Source: Providencia vermicola (lineage in GTDB: Bacteria; Pseudomonadota; Gammaproteobacteria; Enterobacterales; Enterobacteriaceae). Taken from it: 64,000 nt of DNA. The stretch's first letter is position 1, and each line of letters begins with the position of its first letter. Position numbers and translations under genes: made by a program. The stretch is taken from NCBI RefSeq assembly GCF_010748935.1, contig NZ_CP048796.1:1863001-1927000 (forward strand), read 5' to 3'. This document shows positions 57,104 through 64,000 of this stretch, in pieces. The notes below the pieces were generated by a model. It searched no databases. It saw nothing but the letters and a program-made list of their open reading frames with translations, and had not been told where the DNA came from.

Positions 57104-57793
57104 TTAGGAGTGACGCCGAAATGCCTGAGTTTGGCTTATAAGGACTTTACCGTGGATACACAGCCGATGCTCGTTGCTAGGATTTATTTCCCAGTTTGTG
57201 TAAAGCGGGTTATCAGACAAAACCATTATCTTATCTGGCACTACTTGTAGTCGTTTGACGTGAATATTCCCATCAAAGGAAAATACGTATATCCCATCGC
57301 TATCTATGTGATTTATAGAGATATCAACAAAAATGAGATCGCCGGGTTCTATAGTCCCCGACATGCTATCACCCTTAGCATTAATCACTTTAACTGTTGA
57401 AGCAAGTCTAGAGCCAAACATTAATTTTGCTTGCTCAGACTCATATTCTATTGAATGAATCACATCAACAACTTCACTAATCTGATTGCATCCTGGGCCA
57501 GCGCTTGCGTTTACATCAAGTAATTCAACCCTGTATATACTTTCACGCATCTCGTTAGATTCCGTAATACTGTTTTTATGTACAGTATAATCTAACTCTT
57601 CAGAAAATAAATCAATAACCGAAACTGATAATGCGGAAGATATTTTCATTAGCAATTGTTCTGTAAATGATTTTTGCTTACCTGTTTCTAAGCGCGAAAC
57701 ATTTCCCGGATCGCTATCTATCGCATCCGCAAGCTCAGCTATGGTTATTTTCTTAGCCATTCTGATGGCTCTAATTCGGCTTCCAATGTTCAT
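57104..57793 (-). CDS. CI-type prophage repressor (HTH + S24 peptidase)
   Basis: 229 residues. The N-terminal helix-turn-helix (TIAELADAIDSDPGNVSRLE) binds operators; the C-terminal S24/LexA-like domain has GDSMSGTIEPGDLIFVD with the catalytic Ser and VHVKRLQ-like IHVKRLQVV with Lys. RecA-stimulated self-cleavage is expected at an Ala-Gly (NASAGPGC). It keeps the prophage silent and is divergent from the Cro-like gene, sharing operators. Confidence 0.93.
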   Translation of the reverse strand: MNIGSRIRAIRMAKKITIAELADAIDSDPGNVSRLETGKQKSFTEQLLMKISSALSVSVIDLFSEELDYTVHKNSITESNEMRESIYRVELLDVNASAGPGCNQISEVVDVIHSIEYESEQAKLMFGSRLASTVKVINAKGDSMSGTIEPGDLIFVDISINHIDSDGIYVFSFDGNIHVKRLQVVPDKIMVLSDNPLYTNWEINPSNEHRLCIHGKVLISQTQAFRRHS

Positions 57794-57813
57794 ATGTTAA
57801 TTACAAATCTTTT

Positions 57814-57876
57814 TTGCGAATTATGCAAAGTAAGTTGCGCAAATTATCCCAATGAAATATTATGCGAATTACGCAA
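57814..57876. promoter_or_regulatory. operators between the repressor and Cro-like genes
   Basis: Three related 15-bp sites: TTGCGAATTATGCAA (57814-57828), a partial TTGCGCAAATTATCC (57835-57849) and ATGCGAATTACGCAA (57862-57876). The consensus TTGCGMAWTATGCAA is shared with the leftward operators at 57007-57044. Confidence 0.8.
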
Positions 57877-57891
57877 AATAAAGGAGGGGTT

Positions 57892-58140
57892 ATGCAAACA
57901 CAATTAAGATTTTTGCGAAAAAAGCAAAATCTCACATTGTCAGAAATAGCTAGGTCAGTTGATATTGATGTAGCAAGCCTTAGCAGGATCGAGCGTGGAC
58001 AACAAAAAACATCATTTTCAACAGCTGAAAAGTTATCTCTTTTTTTTAATGGTGAGATATCCGTACTAGAAATTATATTCCCTGAAAATTACCAGAAAGA
58101 ACCAGTTGAGTTAACTACCAACAAAAACACGGAATTGTAG
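57892..58140 (+). CDS. Cro-like HTH protein
   Basis: 82 residues from ATG 57892, with AGGAGG upstream (the longer frame from 57862 would overlap an operator). XRE-type helix-turn-helix: LTLSEIARSVDIDVASLSRI and ERGQQKTSFSTAEKL. It is the first gene of the rightward transcript, next to the repressor, so it is the Cro equivalent. Confidence 0.88.
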   Translation: MQTQLRFLRKKQNLTLSEIARSVDIDVASLSRIERGQQKTSFSTAEKLSLFFNGEISVLEIIFPENYQKEPVELTTNKNTEL

Positions 58141-58142
58141 AT

Positions 58143-58598
58143 ATGTGCAAACAAACACTAAAAGAAGTCGTGAAAGAGATGTGCAGAGCATATCCCGGCG
58201 GGCGTTCCGCAATGGCGGCTGCACTTGGGATTAGTGAAACCACATTTAACAACAAGCTGTATGAAAAGAATGGCTGTCGGTTCTTTGAGCTAGATGATTT
58301 GTTCGCTATGGAGGATTTATCTAACACAAATTTTTTTACTGAGCATTGTGCGGAAAGAAGAAATTTATTGCTGGTGGAAAAAATTAAGGCAGAGGAACTG
58401 GATGAGCCTGAGTTATTTCGGCTGATGTCAAGAGCGGCAGGAAAACGTGGCGAGCTGGCGGTATTTATGGACAAGTCACTAGAAGACGGACGGGTAGATA
58501 GCAGTGAGGAAAATCACATTATGAAATTATTAGATAAAGCGATTGCTAGCGGGAGGGCTGCTGTAAATGCATTCATTAAATTACATAAGAAAGGGTGA
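58143..58598 (+). CDS. YmfL-like/CII-position regulatory protein
   Basis: 151 residues. The N-terminus (VKEMCRAYPGGRSAMAAALG, ISETTFNNKLYEKNG) matches the YmfL-type phage regulators, with a helix-turn-helix; the C-terminal half is helical and acidic. It lies where lambdoid phages have cII, 2 nt after the Cro-like gene, and so is likely the lysogeny/early-gene activator. Exact role is inferred. Confidence 0.8.
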   Translation: MCKQTLKEVVKEMCRAYPGGRSAMAAALGISETTFNNKLYEKNGCRFFELDDLFAMEDLSNTNFFTEHCAERRNLLLVEKIKAEELDEPELFRLMSRAAGKRGELAVFMDKSLEDGRVDSSEENHIMKLLDKAIASGRAAVNAFIKLHKKG

Positions 58599-58659
58599 CG
58601 CTCAGGATATGCGGTCCCGAGCGTCGAGTGCTAACAACTTTTTGTGTGGAGTAATTAGC

Positions 58660-58869
58660 ATGAGTAGTTTAGCGCACTTAAGTTACAAAAAGCAATTTCG
58701 TTGTTTACCCGCTGCTAAGCATGGTGCGTTTCAATATGTAGAGATCATAACTTCAACTGATGAGTTTGGAAACTACCAAATTAATCAGCAGTTGGTAGAT
58801 AGCAAAGCATTAAGGGATAGCTGGGCTGATTTTTACTATCAAAGCGGGAGTGAGGTCAGTGAGCAATGA
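58660..58869 (+). CDS. small hypothetical phage protein
   Basis: 69 residues from ATG 58660 with GGAG upstream. Basic N-terminus SYKKQFRCLPAAKHGAF and aromatic core (NYQINQQLVDS, WADFYYQSGS). No family recognised. Overlaps the next start by a few nt, so it is coupled to it. Confidence 0.65.
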   Translation: MSSLAHLSYKKQFRCLPAAKHGAFQYVEIITSTDEFGNYQINQQLVDSKALRDSWADFYYQSGSEVSEQ

Positions 58870-59038
58870 AAAACACAAAAACCTTAATCGCTACTTCAGA
58901 GATAAGCGTGGCGTTGTCGTTAAAGTCATTGAGTGGGATCCGCATAAACAGCGTGTTATTTTCATGTGGGGCAATTACCCGCATCCCTGTTTTGAGCCAC
59001 TTGAACAATTCAAAAAATATTATACAGAAGTTAAGTAG
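58859..59038 (+). CDS. DUF4222 family phage protein
   Basis: 59 residues from GTG 58859 (GGAG upstream). FRDKRGVVVKVIEWDPHKQR and VIFMWGNYPHPCFEPLEQF are typical of the small DUF4222 phage proteins of unknown function. It overlaps the previous gene by 11 nt and precedes the replication gene by 8 nt. Confidence 0.78.
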   Translation: MSNEKHKNLNRYFRDKRGVVVKVIEWDPHKQRVIFMWGNYPHPCFEPLEQFKKYYTEVK

Positions 59039-59046
59039 GTAGCAGC

Positions 59047-60096
59047 ATGAGCGTAAAACTATCAAGTTATGTGTGGGATGGCTGCGCAAGTGCAGGTTTG
59101 AAAATAACCTCTGTTGCGATTATGGCCCGACTTGCTGACTTTTCAAATGACGAGGGCATTTGTTGGCCTTCGGTTCCTACTATTGCGCGTCAAATTGGCG
59201 CTGGCGAAAGCACAGTAAGAGCGGCAATTAAAGAGCTTGAAAAGAATGGCTGGTTATCAAGAGAAAAGCGGCGCAAGGGAAATCGTAATGCTAGCAACAT
59301 CTATCAACTGAATGTTGAAAAATTATTCTTAGCTGCAAGGGCTGCATTTCCTCAACCAGCAGATTCTGACACCTCAAAACCTGACGCGTCAAATTCTGTT
59401 GCATCAAATTCTGCCCCATCAGAATCAAGCAAAAATAACCGCTTTGACCCGCCAGAATCTGGGGGCGATCCGTCAGTAACTTCAAAACAAGATCCATCAG
59501 TAACTAACTCTTCGTCGCAGAATTCTGGCGAATTAAGCGACAAGTCTAAAAGTGATTTTTTAAAACGTTGTCCAGAGGCGGTGATTTACAGCTCAAATCT
59601 TCAAAAATGGGGCACTGCTGATGATCTCAAATGCGCAGAGTGGCTATTCAACCGCAAGCGTGAAGTATTTCAAGAGCTTGGCTTGAAGGCTCCGAAGGCA
59701 CCAAATTTTACAGACTGGGCTAACGATGTTCGCTTAATGCGTGAAATCGACGGTCATTCACACAAAGAAATTTGTCAATTCTACAAGCGTGTAACTCTCG
59801 ATGACTTTTGGAAAAGGAATGTCCAATGCCCAAGAACGCTGCGCAGCCAATGGGATGATCTAACCCTGCGTTTGGCGGGTGAGCAAAAAGTCAGCATCGA
59901 TACAGTCGCACGTGATGAGGCATTTACACGGATCATCGGGTCACGTTCAAAGCCGCAAGGCCGCATTGAGGAAATAGCCGCAGCACTGGCTGGAAAAACA
60001 GGCATTCGCACGATGAAAGAGTTTCAGGGTCGTCAAACGTGGATCAGTATCTGGAAGCAAGCGACAGAACAAGCAGCGCAGGAGGCAACAGCATGA
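59047..60096 (+). CDS. phage replication protein with N-terminal HTH
   Basis: 349 residues. N-terminal winged helix (ITSVAIMARLADFSNDEG, SVPTIARQIGAGESTVRAAI), then a Ser/Thr/Asn-rich linker (~95-170), then a C-terminal helical domain. This plan matches lambda O-like initiators and DnaT-like phage replication proteins: an origin-binding HTH plus a helicase-loader-recruiting tail. Second gene in the lambdoid right-arm order, before a methylase. The next gene starts inside its stop (ATGA). Confidence 0.8.
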   Translation: MSVKLSSYVWDGCASAGLKITSVAIMARLADFSNDEGICWPSVPTIARQIGAGESTVRAAIKELEKNGWLSREKRRKGNRNASNIYQLNVEKLFLAARAAFPQPADSDTSKPDASNSVASNSAPSESSKNNRFDPPESGGDPSVTSKQDPSVTNSSSQNSGELSDKSKSDFLKRCPEAVIYSSNLQKWGTADDLKCAEWLFNRKREVFQELGLKAPKAPNFTDWANDVRLMREIDGHSHKEICQFYKRVTLDDFWKRNVQCPRTLRSQWDDLTLRLAGEQKVSIDTVARDEAFTRIIGSRSKPQGRIEEIAAALAGKTGIRTMKEFQGRQTWISIWKQATEQAAQEATA

Positions 60097-60341
60097 TGCA
60101 CAGTGAATCAAAAGAAATTTACGGGGCTAATGTCTTTGGTCTAGTTGCGATGTTGCACCAGTTGCGCCGATGGTGGATCTTGCGCGAATTAAGATTGAAC
60201 TGGGTCGAAAATTACAAATATTTAGTCATGTGCCGCAAGCATCCCCACTTAAACAAATACATTGAATATTTCAGCATTCAACAACGTTATGAGCGCATTA
60301 AGTTGTTTGCTATGCCCCACCAGCAGCGGGGTGCTATCTGA
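60093..60341 (+). CDS. small hypothetical phage protein
   Basis: 82 residues, start ATG at 60093 with GGAGGC upstream, overlapping the replication gene by 4 nt. Aromatic and basic (LHQLRRWWILRELRLNWVEN, MCRKHPHLNKYIEYFS). Family unknown; it overlaps the next start by 1 nt (TGATG), so it is part of a coupled operon. Confidence 0.7.
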   Translation: MMHSESKEIYGANVFGLVAMLHQLRRWWILRELRLNWVENYKYLVMCRKHPHLNKYIEYFSIQQRYERIKLFAMPHQQRGAI

Positions 60342-60985
60342 TGAGCGAATACGTTGCAAAAATTAATGAACTCAAAGCAAAATCAGCTCATGAGCTGAAA
60401 GAAATTGGGGACCAGTGGAAAACGCCAGAAGATATCTATTGGGGTATTAATTCTTTATATGGCCCATTTAATTTAGATCTATTCACCGATGGGGAAAACA
60501 GCAAATGTCCTCATTTCTACACTGCAGAAGATAATGCGTTGACTCAAGACTGGTCGGAAAAGCTAAAAGAAATTGGCGGGGTTGCTTTTGGTAATCCTCC
60601 GTACTCCCGTAGCTCATATCACGAAAAACAGGCAATCACAGGTGTTCGTCACATTATGTCTCATGCTTCAGCAATGAGAGATCTGGGTGGTCGCTATGTA
60701 TTTTTATTGAAAGCGGCAACAAGTGAGGTGTGGTGGCCAGAAAATGCAGACCACATTTGTTTTATCCGTGGGCGTATCGGTTTTGACGTTCCGAAGTGGT
60801 TTATCCCTGCAGATGAAAAACAAAAACCAACCGGTGCGTTTTTTGCTGGGGCAATTGTTGTTTTCGATAAAACATGGAATGGAAAAGCATTTGATTATAT
60901 CAGTAGAGAAGAACTAGAACAGCGCGGGAAGGCATTTATAGAGCAGGCACAGTGGTTAGCTAAAAAGATGGAGGCAGTAGCGTGA
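60341..60985 (+). CDS. phage DNA N-6-adenine-methyltransferase
   Basis: 214 residues of the phage Dam family: QWKTPEDIYWGINSLYGPFN, LDLFTDGENSKCPHFYTAED, NPPY catalytic motif in FGNPPYSRS and FIRGRIGFDVPKW. It transfers methyl from SAM to adenine N6, probably at GATC. Start ATG 60341 overlaps the previous stop. It is the second adenine methylase of this prophage, not related to the D12-type one. Confidence 0.93.
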   Translation: MSEYVAKINELKAKSAHELKEIGDQWKTPEDIYWGINSLYGPFNLDLFTDGENSKCPHFYTAEDNALTQDWSEKLKEIGGVAFGNPPYSRSSYHEKQAITGVRHIMSHASAMRDLGGRYVFLLKAATSEVWWPENADHICFIRGRIGFDVPKWFIPADEKQKPTGAFFAGAIVVFDKTWNGKAFDYISREELEQRGKAFIEQAQWLAKKMEAVA

Positions 60986-61491
60986 GAAAAATGCATGCAG
61001 CAATTTATTTACGTAGTGTGCAAGTCATTACATCTGTACGTGACAGAGACACTTTTACTGTTAGCCATGTCCATAAGCTAACCACTTTAACAAAAAGGGA
61101 AGCACATACAGCAATAGACAGACTACTGGAAGCTAAAGCAATAAAGCTCGTTGGAAAGTACAAAATACAAGGAAAAGGCAACTTAGTTAGTCATTACACG
61201 GTATGCGATAACGCTATTTCACAACTTAGAAAGGTTAGGGGGTTTGTTGTGGAGCCGGTTGTTAATTTGGGGCAAATAAAAGAAACAGTGCAATTGTTGC
61301 CAGCTGCGGAAATTCAAGAAATAGACACTATCAATGAGCAACAGGAACCAATCGCACTACTTGATGATCACAAGAAAGATAGAGAAGACTTTGCGTGTGA
61401 GTTAAAAGTAGTCAAAAAAGCCAATGTCGCTGGCATGGGATGCATGCATTTAAAACACTTAGATCAACTATTAGCAGGGGTGAGAGCATGA
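60982..61491 (+). CDS. hypothetical phage protein, possible winged-helix
   Basis: 169 residues, start GTG at 60982 with GGAGGC upstream. The first half (FTVSHVHKLTTLTKREAHTA, IDRLLEAKAIKLVGKYKIQG) looks like a winged-helix DNA-binding fold; the second half is acidic and low in structure. Family not recognised. Overlaps the previous and next genes by 4 nt. Confidence 0.6.
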   Translation: MRKMHAAIYLRSVQVITSVRDRDTFTVSHVHKLTTLTKREAHTAIDRLLEAKAIKLVGKYKIQGKGNLVSHYTVCDNAISQLRKVRGFVVEPVVNLGQIKETVQLLPAAEIQEIDTINEQQEPIALLDDHKKDREDFACELKVVKKANVAGMGCMHLKHLDQLLAGVRA

Positions 61492-61691
61492 GTTACATAA
61501 AAGATACTCAGTTAATATTTTGGCTAATAGTCTTTGTTGGATGGAGCCAAGTCTCTTTTGAATTAGTTTACTTCCCTGTTTGCGTCGTTATTGCTGCGTT
61601 CTTTGTTTATGTGTTTATACCCGCCGCAATTTATGGCCCTAAATTAATTAAAAAACGGATGGTAAAAAAAGAAGGGGGTAACGATGCCTAG
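61488..61691 (+). CDS. small phage membrane protein
   Basis: 67 residues from ATG 61488 (GGGGTGAG upstream). Two membrane helices (LIFWLIVFVGWSQVSFELVY and FPVCVVIAAFFVYVFI) then a basic tail GPKLIKKRMVKKEGG. Unknown function; coupled to both neighbours by overlaps. Confidence 0.7.
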   Translation: MSYIKDTQLIFWLIVFVGWSQVSFELVYFPVCVVIAAFFVYVFIPAAIYGPKLIKKRMVKKEGGNDA

Positions 61692-62070
61692 ATCTTTAAG
61701 TTTCACGTTACCTTTCCCTCCTAGCGTGAATGCCTGTTGGCGAACTGTTCGCGGCACTATGATCATTAGTGAAAAGGGGCGCAAGTTCCGCGCTGATGCA
61801 ATAGCAGCGGTATATGAACAATTAAGAAAAAAGCCAACTGCAATAGTTGGTGATGTTTCAGTGATTGTGAAAATGTACCCACCTACACGGCATAGAAGAG
61901 ACATCGATAACTACCTGAAGGCTCCATTTGATGCTTTAACACATGCAAACGTATGGAAAGATGATGATCAGGTCAAACATGTTGATATGAGATGGTGCGA
62001 AGTCGTAAAGGGTGGACGCTTCGAAATTGAAATTCGTGCGCTTTCAATTCCTAGTGACAAACGGGGATAA
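61684..62070 (+). CDS. rusA: RusA-family Holliday-junction resolvase
   Basis: 128 residues. Motifs: LPFPPSVNACWRTVRG at the N-terminus and RHRRDIDNYLKAPFDALTHA, NVWKDDDQVKHV with the catalytic aspartates. RusA cleaves Holliday junctions during phage recombination. It overlaps the preceding membrane-protein gene by 8 nt. Confidence 0.94.
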   Translation: MPRSLSFTLPFPPSVNACWRTVRGTMIISEKGRKFRADAIAAVYEQLRKKPTAIVGDVSVIVKMYPPTRHRRDIDNYLKAPFDALTHANVWKDDDQVKHVDMRWCEVVKGGRFEIEIRALSIPSDKRG

Positions 62071-62156
62071 ATATGTATTCTAATAGACTGTATGTTAATC
62101 CAGTGATATGCGGACATTGGGTTAATGAAGTAAAACAACTTGTGGAGTAATACATC

Positions 62157-62963
62157 ATGAACCAATTGGTTATTGATGGCGTTAGCGTACGCCAAGATTT
62201 TAATGGTCGTTTTTGTTTGAATGATTTACACCGCGCATCTGGTGGTGAAAATAAGCACAAGCCGAGCTATTTCCTGAATAACGAGCAAACAAAGGCACTG
62301 ATAAGTGAATTATTATTCGATGGCGGAAATCCGGCATCGGAACAAAATCAGCCTGTTATATCCTTCAAAGGAGGCGCTGTTCAGGGTTCTTATGCATGCA
62401 AAGAGTTAATTTATGCATATGCAATGTGGATTAGCCCATCATTTAGCTTAAAAGTCATCCGTACGTTCGACGCAGTAGTACAGCAAAGAAGCCAAGCTCA
62501 GTTAAGCGACAAGGTTCAAGCAGGTACTATTTTGCTAGAGTCGATGGCTAAAACCCTTAACTTATCTAATTCCTCTAAATTAGGTGGCTATCAAAAGCTT
62601 CAACAAATGGCTGGCTTACCTAATCTATCTCCAAGCTATGCGATTGACGCACCAATCGATGCAGCCGACGGCTCAAGCCGTGCGACGCACTCACTAACTG
62701 AATTAATCCGTAAAAACAACTTAAATATAACCGCACAAGCTGCCTTTAAGCGTCTGGCTGAACTAGGTTTAGTTGAAAGATTATCTCGCCCTAGCACCAA
62801 GGCAGCTAATAAGACTAAACAATTTTGGTCTATTACGGCTAAAGGGCTTATTTACGGAAAGAATATCACTAGCCCAAGTAACCCAAGAGAAACTCAACCC
62901 CACTTTTTTGATAGTAAAAGCGCTGATCTCATCAAGTTAATGGTGGTAGGGAGCGCTGCATGA
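62157..62963 (+). CDS. KilA-N domain protein (antirepressor-like)
   Basis: 268 residues. N-terminal KilA-N domain (VIDGVSVRQDFNGRFCLNDL, HRASGGENKHKPSYFL, CKELIYAYAMWISPSFSLKV), then a coiled region and a C-terminal winged-helix-like segment (IRKNNLNITAQAAFKRLAEL, GLVERLSRPS). KilA-N proteins are phage DNA-binding regulators or antirepressors. GTGGAG lies upstream of the ATG. Overlaps the next gene by 4 nt. Confidence 0.87.
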   Translation: MNQLVIDGVSVRQDFNGRFCLNDLHRASGGENKHKPSYFLNNEQTKALISELLFDGGNPASEQNQPVISFKGGAVQGSYACKELIYAYAMWISPSFSLKVIRTFDAVVQQRSQAQLSDKVQAGTILLESMAKTLNLSNSSKLGGYQKLQQMAGLPNLSPSYAIDAPIDAADGSSRATHSLTELIRKNNLNITAQAAFKRLAELGLVERLSRPSTKAANKTKQFWSITAKGLIYGKNITSPSNPRETQPHFFDSKSADLIKLMVVGSAA

Positions 62964-63928
62964 TAAGCAGTTGGATCCTCCCTGCGACTATTGTGCCTGA
63001 TATGGGGATTGTGATGTTTAAGCCTGGTGTAAATCAATTATCTGACTTCAAAGGTTTAATGCAGATATCACCAGTGCTAAGCGAATCGAACAAATCAGGC
63101 AAGGTCACACATAAACAAGCTTTACTTGATGACAAGCGATTACTCCCATTTTTTAGAAATAGAGATGTATTCGCTAAAGCTGGTGGAATAGAGGCATTAA
63201 AAGGGCGTATTAAACAGAACATTAATTATTGCCAAATCCATGACGATAGTGATGACTATCATCATCATGAGCTAACAATAACGAAGATCGGTAATCATTA
63301 TGTTCGTACATGTTGGTCACATGACAATCAATTACGTGAAAATCCCGCTCTTTATAATGCGTCATCAATAGCGAAGGATAATTACTATCAAAATATACTG
63401 TGGGCAGTCGGTGAGGGATTATGTTACCCGAAAGGCACCCCTCTATCGTTGGGTGACTTGTTCACATGGACTGTTCAGCATCAAATTTCACATTTATTGC
63501 CCGACGAAATATTAAAGCGGTTGCTGGGCGTTAGTGCTCCACCTCTTCACGATGGCCCAACGTTCACGCCTCAAGGCGTGGCGATGGAAAAAGCTAAACT
63601 GGCGTTGAAAATAGACCCTGATCCACCAGCACTGTATTTAAAAAATCCTAAACGGCATCGATGGGAAAATAAAAATCTGCTCCAAATTATTAAAAAGCTG
63701 CCTTGCTGTGCGTGTGGTAACCCTGCCGATGATGCACATCACATCGTCGGATACGGCCTGAGCGGTATGGGTACAAAAGCCCATGATTTTTATGTTATCC
63801 CTTTATGCCGTGGTCATCATGATGAATTGCACAGGGATCCGCATAAGTGGGAACAAAAATACGGCTATCAATTAGATTTTCATCGTCAGTGCTTTGACCG
63901 TCTTTTCGGTCTAGGCGTTTTTGGTTAA
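62960..63928 (+). CDS. DUF968 family phage protein
   Basis: 322 residues. The C-terminal zinc/HNH-like domain (CCACGNPADDAHHIVGYG, SGMGTKAHDFYVIPLCRG, HHDELHRDPHKWE) is the DUF968 signature; the N-terminal part is variable. DUF968 proteins lie in lambdoid nin-type regions just before the late-gene antiterminator and are thought to be recombination-linked. Start ATG 62960, overlapping the KilA-N gene. Confidence 0.88.
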   Translation: MISSWILPATIVPDMGIVMFKPGVNQLSDFKGLMQISPVLSESNKSGKVTHKQALLDDKRLLPFFRNRDVFAKAGGIEALKGRIKQNINYCQIHDDSDDYHHHELTITKIGNHYVRTCWSHDNQLRENPALYNASSIAKDNYYQNILWAVGEGLCYPKGTPLSLGDLFTWTVQHQISHLLPDEILKRLLGVSAPPLHDGPTFTPQGVAMEKAKLALKIDPDPPALYLKNPKRHRWENKNLLQIIKKLPCCACGNPADDAHHIVGYGLSGMGTKAHDFYVIPLCRGHHDELHRDPHKWEQKYGYQLDFHRQCFDRLFGLGVFG

Positions 63929-63958
63929 TGCGTTGTGCGGAACGCAGTGGGGGATTAC

Positions 63959-64000
63959 ATGGCTATTTATTCACATGATTTAGAATATTTAAGTATCAAA
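63959..64000 (+). CDS. start of a truncated gene at the window edge
   Basis: An ATG at 63959 with GGGGGA upstream begins MAIYSHDLEYLSIK before the window ends. In lambdoid phages this slot often holds a Q-type antiterminator or a small regulator, but 14 residues are too few to identify it. Confidence 0.45.
   Translation, partial: MAIYSHDLEYLSIK

Overview
The window is an AT-rich chromosomal segment of a member of the Enterobacterales. The gene order nrdA-nrdB-yfaE / ubiG / gyrA / rcsC >< rcsB-rcsD is the classical enterobacterial arrangement. Low GC, a chromosomal type-A chloramphenicol acetyltransferase and protein sequences close to but distinct from E. coli suggest the family Morganellaceae, most likely Providencia. 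The genus is an inference from sequence character, not a database match.

Layout. 1-14.4 kb is conserved core: the end of a C4-dicarboxylate transporter, class Ia ribonucleotide reductase with its ferredoxin, UbiG, GyrA (carrying Ile at codon 83) and the Rcs phosphorelay. 14.6-14.8 kb holds tRNA-Ser(UGA) and tRNA-Thr(UGU), followed by a decayed integrated island (14.85-19.1 kb): an integrase stump, an orphan 305-residue protein, an amber-interrupted type VI Hcp gene, a frameshifted Sel1-repeat gene, a broken toxin tail with a probable membrane immunity gene, and an IS3-family scrap. 19.7-24.3 kb carries a small membrane protein, catA with an apparent drug-sensing leader, a secreted family-6 glycoside hydrolase and a GltP-type symporter. 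24.3-31.6 kb is a 5-oxoproline utilisation operon (transporter, pxpA, DUF1445 protein, fused pxpBC, biotin carboxylase/BCCP) divergent from a GntR/FCD regulator and preceded by a sigma-54 promoter and an NtrC-type palindrome, so it looks like nitrogen-controlled scavenging. 33.1-50.4 kb is a mosaic of accessory-core genes: a DUF924 protein, a DMSO-reductase operon whose dmsA Tat leader is frameshifted, a YbdG-type channel, a CigR/RcnB-like protein, a short CRP-box transcription unit for a 23-residue peptide, HdeD, a D-amino-acid transaminase, an isochorismatase-like hydrolase, a two-component system beside a MipA/OmpV porin-like gene, DinI with a LexA box, two GNAT enzymes, and small envelope proteins.

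From 50.62 kb to the right edge the window is the left part of a lambdoid prophage inserted in tRNA-Pro(GGG); only the 3' portion of that tRNA remains at the left junction. Leftward genes: int, xis, exonuclease, D12 adenine methylase, ASCH protein, DUF1281 protein, RdgC, a phage CsrA and a coiled-coil protein. A CI-type S24 repressor and a Cro-like protein diverge around shared operators, and the same operator motif flanks the leftward promoter. Rightward genes: YmfL-like regulator, DUF4222, replication HTH protein, second adenine methyltransferase, RusA, KilA-N protein and DUF968 protein. The prophage continues past the window.

How the parts work together: Rcs senses envelope stress; NrdAB-YfaE supplies deoxynucleotides under NrdR/DnaA control; the sigma-54 operon converts 5-oxoproline to glutamate next to a glutamate symporter gene; the prophage is a typical SOS-inducible switch module with early recombination functions. 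Several genes (dmsA, hcp, sel1, toxin tail, rdgC start) show single-event lesions that deserve read-level confirmation.
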